Origin: an uncultured Lachnoclostridium sp.
GTDB taxonomy: Bacteria > Bacillota > Clostridia > Lachnospirales > Lachnospiraceae
Reading direction: 5' to 3'
Assembly (NCBI GenBank): GCA_946402335.1
Contig: CAMIWE010000001.1
Span: 106,775 to 170,774, forward strand
DNA length: 64,000 nt
Shown: positions 1 through 9,508 of the stretch, in pieces
How the letters are laid out: every line of letters starts with the position of its first letter
Position numbering within the stretch: position 1 is the first letter of the stretch
Translations under genes and position numbers: made by a program
Notes under the pieces: model-generated
The model's input: the letters and a program-made list of their open reading frames with translations, nothing else
The model's database searches: none
What the model was told of the DNA's origin: nothing

Positions 1-1963
1 CGTCTCCGACCATCGCCGCATGTGCATATTTCGATATAACCGACGCTTTGTCGCCCGGAAGCTGTCCGGCATAGATCTCGTCGGCGCCGAGCTTCCTTCC
101 GACCGCCTGCGCGGTCCTTTCGTTATCACCGCTTAAAAGGATCACATGGATTCCGAGTTCCTTTAAGCTCTTTACCGCATCCGCGCTGTCCGTCTTAATC
201 TCATCGGCAGCGAAAATGCATCCGGCAAGGCGTTCGGTGTCCGCCTCTTTGTTCTCCGCCGGTCCGTATGCCACATAAACCGGCGTCCTGCCTTCTCCGC
301 TCTCCCGTAACGCTGCCTCTTTAACCGCTTCGGGAATGTCCGTAAAGGTCCGGATATATGCTTCGTTCCCGACGCGGACCGTCTTCGCGCCGAGCACTGC
401 CGAAAGGCCCTTCCCGGGGATTTCCGCAAACTGTTCCGCATCCTCCCCGTTTTCGATTCCTCTTGCTTTGGCCGCCGAAAGGATGGCTTCCGCCAGCGGA
501 TGTCCGCTCTTTTTCTCAAGCGCCGCCGCCATCTTAAGCAGTTTCTCCTCCGAAACGCCTTCGGCCGTTACCATGCCGGTTACCGTCGGGATTCCCGTCG
601 TCACCGTTCCGGTCTTGTCAAGAACCACATTTTCCACACGGCCGGCCTGCTCTAACGCCTCTGCCGATTTGAACAGGATGCCGTTTCGCGCGCCGACGCC
701 GTTTCCGACCATGACCGCCACCGGCGTCGCCAGCCCGAGGGCGCAGGGACAGCTGATGACCAGCACGCAAATCGCACAGGCGATCGCCTGCGAAAGCGGA
801 TGCCCGAGCAGCATATGGATGATAAAGGTTATGATAGCGATGCCGATCACGGCAGGGACAAATACGCCCGCCACCCGGTCCGCAAGCTTTGCGATCGGCG
901 CCTTCGTCGCCGCCGCATCCGAAACGAGCCTTACGATCGCGGCATATGCCGTATCCTCGCCGACCGTGGTTGCGCGGCACTCCAGATAGCCGTTTCCGTT
1001 AATGGTCGCCGCGTGAACCGTATCGCCTGCCTCCTTGGTTACCGGCATACTCTCGCCGGTCAGCGCCGACTCGTTGATCCCGCTTGTTCCCGACAGAACG
1101 GTTCCGTCCACCGGGATACTGTCGCCCGGACGGACCAGAAAGATGTCACCCGTCAGGACCTCCTCCGCCGGAATCACAATTTCCACGCCGTTACGCCGTA
1201 CCAAAGCCTCCTTCGGTGCCAGCTTTAAGAGGCTTCGAAGCGCGTCGGTCGTCTTTCCTTTGGCCCGTGCTTCGAGCATTTTCCCGACCGTAATCAACGT
1301 TAAGATCATTGCCGCCGATTCAAAATACCATTCGGTGCTGTCCGAGGTGAACAAAACGACGGTACTGTATGCCCATGCGGTAAAGGAGCCCATCGCCACA
1401 AGCGTATCCATGTTCGGGCTTAAATGCACCGCGCCCTGAAATCCTTTTACGAAAAATGCGCGGTTGACAACCATTACGAAAAGGGATAACAGAAGCTGCC
1501 ATATTCCTCTTGCTTTATCATCCTCCAAAAAACCGGGAACCGGAAGGCCGAGCATGTCATGCCCCATGCCGATATACATCAGAACCAGCAGCCCCGCAAG
1601 GGAGATGAAGAGCCTCCTCTTAAGTAACGGCGTCTCGCGGTCCGCAAGCGGATCGTCTTCGTCCCTGCCGCAGACGGACTTTTTACTTACGGGACAGGTC
1701 GCGCCTTCGCTTCCGGTCCCGGCTTCCGGCTTCGGTTCCGCGTCCCGCCCTTCTTTTTTTGCGCGGGCTTCGGAAACCGCTTCGTAGCCGGCTTTTTTCA
1801 CCGCTTCTTCAATTGCGCTTTCGTCCGCAGTGCCGGTAACCGTCATGCTTTTGGTAAGAAGACTTACGGTCACCGTTTCCACGCCCGGAACCTTTTTAAC
1901 GGCCCGCTCCACCGCGGCGCTGCATGCCGCGCAGGACATCCCGTATACCCGATATCTGTCCAT
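1..1963 (-). CDS. copA: Copper-translocating P-type ATPase with N-terminal heavy-metal-associated domain (runs off window edge)
   Basis: Minus-strand reading from ATG at 1963 gives MDRYRVYGMSCAACSAAVERAVKKVPGV..., CPCALGLATP, DKTGTVTTG and LSGDN motifs; truncated at base 1. Confidence 0.93.
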   Translation of the reverse strand, partial: MDRYRVYGMSCAACSAAVERAVKKVPGVETVTVSLLTKSMTVTGTADESAIEEAVKKAGYEAVSEARAKKEGRDAEPKPEAGTGSEGATCPVSKKSVCGRDEDDPLADRETPLLKRRLFISLAGLLVLMYIGMGHDMLGLPVPGFLEDDKARGIWQLLLSLFVMVVNRAFFVKGFQGAVHLSPNMDTLVAMGSFTAWAYSTVVLFTSDSTEWYFESAAMILTLITVGKMLEARAKGKTTDALRSLLKLAPKEALVRRNGVEIVIPAEEVLTGDIFLVRPGDSIPVDGTVLSGTSGINESALTGESMPVTKEAGDTVHAATINGNGYLECRATTVGEDTAYAAIVRLVSDAAATKAPIAKLADRVAGVFVPAVIGIAIITFIIHMLLGHPLSQAIACAICVLVISCPCALGLATPVAVMVGNGVGARNGILFKSAEALEQAGRVENVVLDKTGTVTTGIPTVTGMVTAEGVSEEKLLKMAAALEKKSGHPLAEAILSAAKARGIENGEDAEQFAEIPGKGLSAVLGAKTVRVGNEAYIRTFTDIPEAVKEAALRESGEGRTPVYVAYGPAENKEADTERLAGCIFAADEIKTDSADAVKSLKELGIHVILLSGDNERTAQAVGRKLGADEIYAGQLPGDKASVISKYAHAAMVGD

Positions 1964-2147
1964 TCAAACCTCCTCGTTTCCATACCGTTAGGAGAACTTT
2001 CCCACGGTTTTATTATAGCAGATGAATTAGCAACGGGCAACCATCCTGCGCCATTGACTTTTCCTTTCATTTGGAATAACATATTTTTCGTAACCATTTC
2101 CGGCGGAACATTATTTGCTGCTCCGTCTCCCTGCGGGAGGAACTGTC

Positions 2148-3326
2148 ATGATCACATTTCTTACGGGACTCTTTTTGAAAAAAGACCTTCCCGAAGACCG
2201 AAAAAGAAGCTTTTACGGCAAATTATGCGGCGCGGTCGGCATTTTTCTGAACCTGGTTCTGTTCGCGGGCAAGCTCGCGGCGGGACTTATCAGTTCGTCC
2301 ATCGCCATCACCGCAGATGCTTTCAATAACCTTTCCGACGCCGGTTCGAGCGTTGTTTCGCTTGTTTCGTTCCGTCTTTCGGAGCAGAAGCCCGATGCGG
2401 AGCACCCTTACGGGCACGGACGCGTGGAATACATTGCAGGGCTGATCATCTCGGGCGTCATTCTCGTCATGGCCTATGAACTGATCAAGGACTCCATCGG
2501 CAAAGTGCTCCACCCGGCCTCCACAACCTGGTCTGTTGTGGTTGTCGTCATTCTGATTGCTTCGATTCTGGTCAAATTTTATATGGCCTTTTATAACAGC
2601 CGCGTCGGAAAGAAGATCGATTCCGCCACGCTTCGCGCCACGGCCGCCGACAGCCTGAGCGACAGTCTCGCGACCACCGCGGTTCTGATCGCGACGCTTC
2701 TTGAGCACTTCTTTTCCTGGAAACTGGACGGCTGGTTCGGCATCCTCGTCGGCCTGTTCATTCTGGTTGCGGGCTTAAAAGCGGCCAAAGAAACCGTCAA
2801 TCCGCTCTTAGGCGCGCCTCCGGAGCCCGAATTTGTCCGCTCCGTTGAGGATATCGTCCTGCACTTTGATCCCGTGATTCTCGGGCTTCACGATCTGATC
2901 GTTCATGATTACGGTCCGGGACGGCGCATCATCTCGCTGCATGCCGAGGTTCCGGCCGACGGCGACATCATGGCCGTTCATGACGTCATCGACAATCTCG
3001 AATATACGCTTTGCACGAAGCTTTCGTGCCTGGCTTCAATCCATATGGACCCCGTTGTGACCAACGATCCGCATGTGGACGCGCTGAAACAGAAGGTTAC
3101 CGGCATCATTACCGGAATCGATTCCGAACTTACCATGCACGATTTCCGCGTCGTCACCGGTCCGACGCACACGAACCTGATCTTCGACGTGGTGCTGCCG
3201 TTCCGGTTGTCTTCACAGTCGGAGGACATCAAAAAACAGATTCAGCAGACCGTAAGCGAAACCATCGGTAACAATTATTTCTGCGTCATTAACATCGATT
3301 ACCAGATGAGCGGCCCGAAAGCCTGA
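2148..3326 (+). CDS. Cation diffusion facilitator family transporter
   Basis: ITADAFNNLSDAGSSVVSL and HPYGHGRVEYIAGL motifs typical of CDF; GGGAGG RBS before ATG 2148. Confidence 0.9.
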   Translation: MITFLTGLFLKKDLPEDRKRSFYGKLCGAVGIFLNLVLFAGKLAAGLISSSIAITADAFNNLSDAGSSVVSLVSFRLSEQKPDAEHPYGHGRVEYIAGLIISGVILVMAYELIKDSIGKVLHPASTTWSVVVVVILIASILVKFYMAFYNSRVGKKIDSATLRATAADSLSDSLATTAVLIATLLEHFFSWKLDGWFGILVGLFILVAGLKAAKETVNPLLGAPPEPEFVRSVEDIVLHFDPVILGLHDLIVHDYGPGRRIISLHAEVPADGDIMAVHDVIDNLEYTLCTKLSCLASIHMDPVVTNDPHVDALKQKVTGIITGIDSELTMHDFRVVTGPTHTNLIFDVVLPFRLSSQSEDIKKQIQQTVSETIGNNYFCVINIDYQMSGPKA

Positions 3327-3399
3327 ACTACCCTTTTCGGAAGACTCCGGCCCAAACAAGACTTCCCCATAAGAAATCCCGAACCTCTTTGAAACAGAA

Positions 3400-3440
3400 A
3401 ACCCGTGAAATCTCCGAAAAAGATTTCACGGGTTTATTTT
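3400..3440. terminator. Bidirectional intrinsic terminator between convergent genes
   Basis: AACCCGTGAAATCT / AGATTTCACGGGTT perfect stem with flanking T/A-rich tract. Confidence 0.85.
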
Positions 3441-3459
3441 ATCATTATTCTCCCCCGGC

Positions 3460-4752
3460 TCAGGCGTTTTCTTCCTTCGCAGGTGCATTCTGCAAAAATA
3501 CGGTGAACCGCGTTCCGATTTCTTCTCTCGTGATGACTTCGATCGTTCCGCGGTGGCGGTCGATGATCCATTTGGCGATGGACAGGCCGAGGCCGGTACC
3601 GCCGGTTTTGCTGTTTCTTGCCACATCGGAGCGGTAGAAACGCTCAAAGATATGCTTTACGTCCTCGCTGCTCATGCCGATTCCGTTGTCCTGTACGGAA
3701 ACATAAGGGCACAGGCGGCTCCGGTTGATGCCGACGCGGAGGCTTATGGTATCGCCTTCCGCGGTGTATTTGGCGGCGTTATCCACAAAGATGCGAACCG
3801 CCTGCTTCAGCATGGCGTAATCGCCGATGCAGACAATGTTTCCGGGCTCTTTCTGCAGCTCGTACGTATGCTTCATATCGATCATGACGGATTCGTCATA
3901 CACTTCCTGCATAATATCGGAGAGGCTGATCTCCTCCATCGTCAGATGCTGCCTTCCGGCATCGCCCCTCGCCAGGAACAGAAGCTGCTCCACAAGGGTA
4001 TTCATGCGGTCGGACTCGCTGCGGATTGCCGCGATGCCTTCCATAAGCACCTGCTCGTCTTCCTTGCCCCAGCGGTCAAGCATGTCCGCATAGCCTTTGA
4101 TGACTGCGATTGGCGTCCGCAATTCATGCGAAGCGTCGCTTACGAACCGGGTCTGCTCCCGGTACGACTCTCGCATCCGGTCAAGCAGATCGTTCATTGC
4201 ATTTTCAATTCCCGCAAGCTCGCTGTCGTGGGTCTCTAACCGCGGCGCCCCCGATTCCGCGTCGATATGGCTGATTGCGTAGGTCAGGTTTCGCATCTTC
4301 TCCTGCTCCCAGTCAAGACCGGTCAGATACTGCGCCGACTCAGCCATTTCCCGAAGCGGTCTTAACTTACGGCGGATCGGGAACCGGTCAAATAAAAACG
4401 ACCACATAAGCAGTCCCGCCTGCATCCCCAGGAGACTGAAACCGAGGCTTCGAACCACATCCACCACATCCGGGTCCGGGGTAAATATCGCCGTTTCGTC
4501 CCCTCTCGTAAACTCTACCGAGAGCGTATGGTCTTCCACCATGAAATCCATGCTCGTATCCTTTACGGAAAATGATCCGAGCGCCTTTTTCTCCGCGACA
4601 TAAGCCATTCCGCCGAAGCCGATTGCTCCGATGACCAGGTCCATCAGGAGAAAACACAAAAACAGTTTTCCGAGAAACAGTCTGTGAATCTTTCCGGCAG
4701 TGGATTTCATCTTTTTCTTTCTTTCCTTTGCCTGTAGATCCGTCTGATTCAT
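3460..4752 (-). CDS. Sensor histidine kinase
   Basis: HAMP-like region, SHELRTPIAVIKGYADML H-box, N/G boxes (VDNAAKYT, GGTGLGLSIAK). Confidence 0.92.
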   Translation of the reverse strand: MNQTDLQAKERKKKMKSTAGKIHRLFLGKLFLCFLLMDLVIGAIGFGGMAYVAEKKALGSFSVKDTSMDFMVEDHTLSVEFTRGDETAIFTPDPDVVDVVRSLGFSLLGMQAGLLMWSFLFDRFPIRRKLRPLREMAESAQYLTGLDWEQEKMRNLTYAISHIDAESGAPRLETHDSELAGIENAMNDLLDRMRESYREQTRFVSDASHELRTPIAVIKGYADMLDRWGKEDEQVLMEGIAAIRSESDRMNTLVEQLLFLARGDAGRQHLTMEEISLSDIMQEVYDESVMIDMKHTYELQKEPGNIVCIGDYAMLKQAVRIFVDNAAKYTAEGDTISLRVGINRSRLCPYVSVQDNGIGMSSEDVKHIFERFYRSDVARNSKTGGTGLGLSIAKWIIDRHRGTIEVITREEIGTRFTVFLQNAPAKEENA

Positions 4753-4875
4753 AATCTACTCCTTACGCGTATCCGCGTCTCTCCCCGCACCGGCCACACG
4801 GTGCCTCCCGTGCAGGGGTTCTGCCCCGCGGATGCGTACGCCTCGGCCGAAGCCCGGCATGGTACGCGTTCCGCG

Positions 4876-5562
4876 TCACTCGTCTTTGATCACATATCCG
4901 ACGCCCCGCACGGTCTGGATCATATTGATCCCGTAAGGTTCGTCGATCTTGCTGCGTACATGACGCACATATACGTCAATCACATTGGTCTCGCCGAAAT
5001 AATCATAGCCGCACACCTTCCCGAGAAGGGTATCCCGGGAAAGAACGATGTTCCGGTTCTGCAAAAGAATGGCCAGCAGGTCAAATTCCCGCTTCGAAAG
5101 CTCGACGGGGGTGCCGTCGTAAGTAACGCTGTATGCGGTCGGATTGACCTTAAGCTTCCCGTAGGTAAGGACCGAATCGTCCTCCGCAGGAGCTGCCGCC
5201 GCCTTCTTTTTCAATGCTACGCGAATGCGCGCCAACAGTTCTTCAATTGCAAACGGTTTGGTAACATAGTCGTCTGCACCGGAATCTAACCCCGACACCT
5301 TGTCCATTACCGCATCTCTTGCAGTCAGAAGGATTACCGGAACCTCCGACGTTTTTCTGAGCCTGCGGAGTACCTCGAGTCCGTTCAACCCGGGGAGCAT
5401 GATATCCAAAAGAATGATATCAAATCCGCCCTCTTCCGCCATGGAAAGTCCTGTCCTTCCGTCTGCTGCCTTTGCAACTTCATAGCCCTCGTGTTTGAGC
5501 TCAAGCTCGGTAAACCGGGCAATCTGCTCTTCATCTTCCACGATCAATACTCGAACTGCCAT
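4876..5562 (-). CDS. OmpR/PhoB family response regulator
   Basis: Receiver (ILLDIMLPGLNGLEVL) plus winged-helix C-terminus (VDVYVRHVRSKID... VRGVGYVI). Confidence 0.94.
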   Translation of the reverse strand: MAVRVLIVEDEEQIARFTELELKHEGYEVAKAADGRTGLSMAEEGGFDIILLDIMLPGLNGLEVLRRLRKTSEVPVILLTARDAVMDKVSGLDSGADDYVTKPFAIEELLARIRVALKKKAAAAPAEDDSVLTYGKLKVNPTAYSVTYDGTPVELSKREFDLLAILLQNRNIVLSRDTLLGKVCGYDYFGETNVIDVYVRHVRSKIDEPYGINMIQTVRGVGYVIKDE

Positions 5563-5639
5563 ATTTCTTCTTCCTTCCGTTCTACCGGCGGTCCGGTACG
5601 AAAGAGGCCGGGACCTTTATGACCCGGCCTTTTTGCAAC

Positions 5640-6200
5640 TTACTCGTTGTCTTCGTAATTGTCGAAACCGCGGTTAAATTCTTCCTTGAACTTTTCGGCC
5701 TGCTCGGATGCCTTTCTGGAGGCCTGGTTCAGTTTGTTGTCTTTCTGAAATGCCGGACCGCTGAAAGAGTAGCGGCATCCGCAGAACAATCCGACGATCA
5801 AAAGGATTGCTTCCAGCCAAAAGCACGGGAACAGTAAGATTGCCGGGATAATGAGCGGGATGCGGATCACGGTCTCTTCATTGCGCTCAATGTCTAAGTA
5901 GTTCTCACAGCCGGCCTTGATCAGCTTAACTACCCAGCCGCAGAATTTGCCGACCGCTTCGCCGAATGACTCGCTCTTGCGGGTCTGCTTCGTTTCCCGG
6001 TTCTTCTTCACCGGCTCCTCGTAATACTCTTCGGTAAAGGTAACGCCCTTCGCGGTGCGAAGGCGTCCGCTTGCCTCGAGGTACAGAACGGCATCGAGGA
6101 TGTCATCGCCACAGGCGTTCAGTGCTGCCTCGGCCTCTTCTCTCGTTACCATAACCTTCTCACAAATCTTGTTGATCTTTTCTTCTCTAGTCATTTCCAT
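5640..6200 (-). CDS. UBA-like/DUF4342-type domain protein with a transmembrane segment
   Basis: EEAEAALNACGDDILDAVLYLE resembles UBA/TS-N fold; hydrophobic IPLIIPAILLFPCFWLEAILLIVGLFCG. Confidence 0.6.
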   Translation of the reverse strand: MEMTREEKINKICEKVMVTREEAEAALNACGDDILDAVLYLEASGRLRTAKGVTFTEEYYEEPVKKNRETKQTRKSESFGEAVGKFCGWVVKLIKAGCENYLDIERNEETVIRIPLIIPAILLFPCFWLEAILLIVGLFCGCRYSFSGPAFQKDNKLNQASRKASEQAEKFKEEFNRGFDNYEDNE

Positions 6201-6324
6201 TTTCTCTGTTTCCTTTCTTTCCGCACATCTTTTGTGCCTTTCGATGGCTTTATCTTAACAAGGCAAGATGAAATGACAATGTGGGAAAGATTAAGGAAAG
6301 ATTAAAAAATCATAGGAATTGTTT

Positions 6325-7701
6325 TCATTTTCGAACCACGACGCGGACATTTCCGCGGATATACTGCTGTGCTTCCGCATCCAGAACTTCTCCGCACATG
6401 TATACGGGAACGCACGGCGGCATGCTTACAAGCGGCTCCGCCAGGATTCTTCCGACGCAGTCCCGGGCGCCTACGTATTCGCTTTCCGCAAGAATCGCTT
6501 CCGCGGGCGTCATTGCGCGCTCCGGCGCCTTAAGACGGATGTTTGCGGCCTGCTCGGATGCCTCCCCGGCTTCCTGCTCCGCAGCTCTTGCCGGGAATTT
6601 GCCCGCGAGCTCAATCAATGCCTCGCGTACCTTTTCAAACTCCTCGTCCTTCGTCTGCGGGGAGAACATCATAACGACGTGTTTATAATCAAAGTATTCC
6701 ACAACGATGTCTTTTGCGCCGAGCTGCTCCGCAAGCCATTCGCCGTCGGCAAATGCTTCGCCCGCGCAAAGCGTCAGTTTCAGCCGTTCATCGCCGGTGA
6801 CACGGTATCCGGCAACCATCAAAGCGGAGCGGAGCTTGTCCGTGCGTACCGCCGCCTGCTCGAACGCCGCGCCGTGCTCGGTCAGATAGGCATTGCAAAG
6901 GTCTAAGGACTGTAAAACAAGATACGAAGGGCTCGTTGTCGAGAACAGCGCCATGGCTCTTCCGACATAATCCATCAAAAACGGATCCACGCCGCGGGAG
7001 ATATGCAGATACGCTCCGCCGGTCAGTACCGGAAGCGTCTTATGCGCCGAATCGCAGCACACGTCGGCTCCAAGGTCGATCGGATGCGCGGATTCCGCAA
7101 GGAAACGCAGGTACGCGCCGTGCGCGTTATCTACCATCAGAAGGCACCGTCTGCTGTGGCAGGCGTCCGCCAGCGCAGAAATATCGGCGATGTTTCCGAG
7201 ATAATCCGGGCTCGTTACATAAACCGCGGCAGGCATTCTGCCCTGGGCGCGGTATTCGTCAATGATCGCAGCCAGCTCGTCACCGGTTATGCTGCAGCAT
7301 TCATAGGACTCATTTGCCCGCGGCATGATCCATTCCACATCCACATCGAGAAGCGCCACCGCGTCGACAAAGGAGCGGTGTACGTTCCGGGTTGCGAGAA
7401 TGAACGGCTTCATTCCGTTTCGAAGCGCAAGCTTTTTAATGAGGAACACCATCGTGCGGATGCATAGGGACGACCCTTCGGTTGAGTAAAATGTCCGGCA
7501 GCCGAACAGCTCGCCGGCATTGGCCTCGCTTTCCGCAATGATCCCGCACGCCTGCGAAAGAACATCCGCGCCGGGAATTTCGGTGATGTCGAACGGTTCC
7601 GCCCCAAGAGGTCCCGCCACGCCCTTATGTCCGGGCATATGAAGCCTTACGGCTCCGCTCTCACAATAGGACTGTACAAAATCGTAAATCGGTGTATTCA
7701 T
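6325..7701 (-). CDS. Orn/Lys/Arg decarboxylase family (fold type I PLP enzyme)
   Basis: MPGHKG, STEGSSLCIR, DNAHGAYLRF, DSAHKTLPVLTGGAYLH motifs; RBS before ATG 7701. Confidence 0.88.
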   Translation of the reverse strand: MNTPIYDFVQSYCESGAVRLHMPGHKGVAGPLGAEPFDITEIPGADVLSQACGIIAESEANAGELFGCRTFYSTEGSSLCIRTMVFLIKKLALRNGMKPFILATRNVHRSFVDAVALLDVDVEWIMPRANESYECCSITGDELAAIIDEYRAQGRMPAAVYVTSPDYLGNIADISALADACHSRRCLLMVDNAHGAYLRFLAESAHPIDLGADVCCDSAHKTLPVLTGGAYLHISRGVDPFLMDYVGRAMALFSTTSPSYLVLQSLDLCNAYLTEHGAAFEQAAVRTDKLRSALMVAGYRVTGDERLKLTLCAGEAFADGEWLAEQLGAKDIVVEYFDYKHVVMMFSPQTKDEEFEKVREALIELAGKFPARAAEQEAGEASEQAANIRLKAPERAMTPAEAILAESEYVGARDCVGRILAEPLVSMPPCVPVYMCGEVLDAEAQQYIRGNVRVVVRK

Positions 7702-7755
7702 GTTCCCCTCCTCCACGGCAGACGCCGGTTTATTCCGCTCCGCCGTTAATTTTTG

Positions 7756-9189
7756 CTATTCCTCCGCAATCTTCACCATGATTGCGCACTCGAGACGCTT
7801 CTTAAAAAGGTCGCATCCCGCCTCATAAACGCCGCGCACCGAACCGGTCGCGTGATATGCGTTCGCCGCGCATCCGCCGGCACAGAACAGTCTGGCCCAG
7901 CAGTCCCGGCATTCCTTTCTCGCGTATACATTGCATGCGGCAAATTCGCCCTGCGCCTCCCTGTTGGTCACGCCCTTCCATATATCCCCAAGCCGGAAGG
8001 CCTCTTCGCCGACGAACTGATGGCACGGATAAAGGTCTCCCCAGGGCGTTACCGCCATATATTCCGTTCCCGAACCGCAGCCGCTGATTCTCTTATAAAT
8101 GCACGGACCGCCTTCAAGGTCGATCATGTAATGGTAAAAGGTGAACGGCCGGCCTTCCTTTGCCCTCGTAAGCATCAGTTCCGCCAGCTTTTCATACTGG
8201 TCCATGACGATGGCCTGATCCTCTTTCGTGAGCGCCATGGGATCTCCGGGCGCACAAACGACGGGCTCCATGCTAAGTTCGGTAAAGCCGAGGTCCAACA
8301 TCGTCTTAATATCCTCAAGGAAGTCCGGATTGGCATGGGTAAACGTTCCGCGGATATAATAATCCCTGCCGCCCCGCGCCTCGACCAGCTTCTGAAACTT
8401 CGGAACGATCGTGTCGTAGCTTCCTTTGCCGGCATAATCCTTACGGAAGCGGTCATGCACCTCTTTACGGCCGTCTAAGCTCAAAACGACGTTGTGCATT
8501 TCCCGGTTGGCATATTCAATCACCTCGTCATTTAAAAGCATTCCGTTGGTCGTTAAGGTAAAGCGGAAATTCTTTTTGTTCTCCTTCTCGATGCTTCTTG
8601 CGTACGCAACGATCTGCTTTACGACCTCCCAGTTCATAAGCGGCTCGCCGCCGAAGAAATCCACCTCGAGATTCCGGCGCGTTCCGGAATTCTCCACCAG
8701 GAAATCAATCGCCCGCTTACCCGTCTCAAAGCTCATCAGGGCTCTCTCGCCGTGAAAACGTCCCTGGCTTGCAAAACAGTAGGAGCAGTTCAGGTTGCAG
8801 GTATGCGCGACATGCAGGCACAAAGCCTTTACGACGCCGCTTGTCCGCGCCTTCAGTTCTCCCGCCATCGGCTCGAACGTGTCCTCCGTGAACAGCTGTC
8901 CCTCTTCCTTCAGTGCAAGGACGTCGTCATAGATTTCCTCCACTTCGTCCACGGGAAGGTCATAGGCCTTTGCCAGTTCGCTTACCAGTTCCTCCCGTTC
9001 CCGGTCCGGAAACTGCGCGATCAGGTCATAGGTCACATCGTCCGTCTCGTGAATTGCTCCGGAGCAGACGTCGATCACGATGTCGTGTCCGCCCAGTTTA
9101 TACTGATGTACCACGTTATCCTCCAAAAAACAGCGGCCCGCCCGGCGTTCCGCCTCGTTGTTGCTTTGTTCAGCGCTTCGGGACAGCAC
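7756..9189 (-). CDS. Thioether cross-link-forming SCIFF peptide maturase (radical SAM with SPASM-type C-terminus)
   Basis: CNLNCSYCFA radical SAM motif, C-terminal Cys cluster (CRDCWARLFCAGGCAANAY); immediately downstream of a SCIFF precursor. Confidence 0.93.
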   Translation of the reverse strand: MLSRSAEQSNNEAERRAGRCFLEDNVVHQYKLGGHDIVIDVCSGAIHETDDVTYDLIAQFPDREREELVSELAKAYDLPVDEVEEIYDDVLALKEEGQLFTEDTFEPMAGELKARTSGVVKALCLHVAHTCNLNCSYCFASQGRFHGERALMSFETGKRAIDFLVENSGTRRNLEVDFFGGEPLMNWEVVKQIVAYARSIEKENKKNFRFTLTTNGMLLNDEVIEYANREMHNVVLSLDGRKEVHDRFRKDYAGKGSYDTIVPKFQKLVEARGGRDYYIRGTFTHANPDFLEDIKTMLDLGFTELSMEPVVCAPGDPMALTKEDQAIVMDQYEKLAELMLTRAKEGRPFTFYHYMIDLEGGPCIYKRISGCGSGTEYMAVTPWGDLYPCHQFVGEEAFRLGDIWKGVTNREAQGEFAACNVYARKECRDCWARLFCAGGCAANAYHATGSVRGVYEAGCDLFKKRLECAIMVKIAEE

Positions 9190-9213
9190 TAAGATTCAAA
9201 AACCGTCCCGAGA

Positions 9214-9245
9214 AAAAAATATCGCCCTCAGGGGCGATATTTTTA
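9214..9245 (-). terminator. Intercistronic intrinsic terminator/attenuator between SCIFF precursor and maturase
   Basis: AAAAATATCGCCCC...GGGCGATATTTTT hairpin with flanking A/T runs. Confidence 0.8.
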
Positions 9246-9252
9246 CCTGTAA

Positions 9253-9405
9253 TTACTTGCTGCTCTTTTCACATTTCTGATTGGCAATTCCGCAGCTCGT
9301 CTTGCAAGCGGACTGGCAGGATGTCTGGCACTCGCCGCAGCCACCGTTCTTAGCGCTTGCGCAAAGGTTACGGGTTTTCACCGTCTTAATATGTTTTGTC
9401 TTCAT
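9253..9405 (-). CDS. scfA: SCIFF (six cysteines in forty-five) RiPP precursor peptide
   Basis: Minus strand translates to MKTKHIKTVKTRNLCASAKNGGCGECQTSCQSACKTSCGIANQKCEKSSK (50 aa); matches SCIFF core CGECQTSCQSACKTSC. Absent from the supplied ORF track (below its length cutoff). Confidence 0.95.
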   Translation of the reverse strand: MKTKHIKTVKTRNLCASAKNGGCGECQTSCQSACKTSCGIANQKCEKSSK

Positions 9406-9508
9406 AAAATCCTCCTGTTTCCGTATATGTTACTTCTTATACGTAACTCTGCGTTCAGTTTAACGGATTCCGCGACAAATGTCAAGATTCGTTGTTCCGA
9501 ACTCTCCG

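Noticed and set aside
172-519. Many overlapping antisense ORFs in the track (e.g. 172-519, 2223-2708, 26919-27914, 28783-29742, 36299-37024)
   Set aside because: They lie opposite or out of frame with strongly recognisable genes, have Arg/Ser/Pro-rich shadow-ORF composition and no RBS; treated as GC-rich spurious ORFs.
4753-4875. GC-rich structured spacer between response regulator and histidine kinase
   Set aside because: Several small possible hairpins but no recognised riboswitch or terminator; probably ordinary intergenic sequence.
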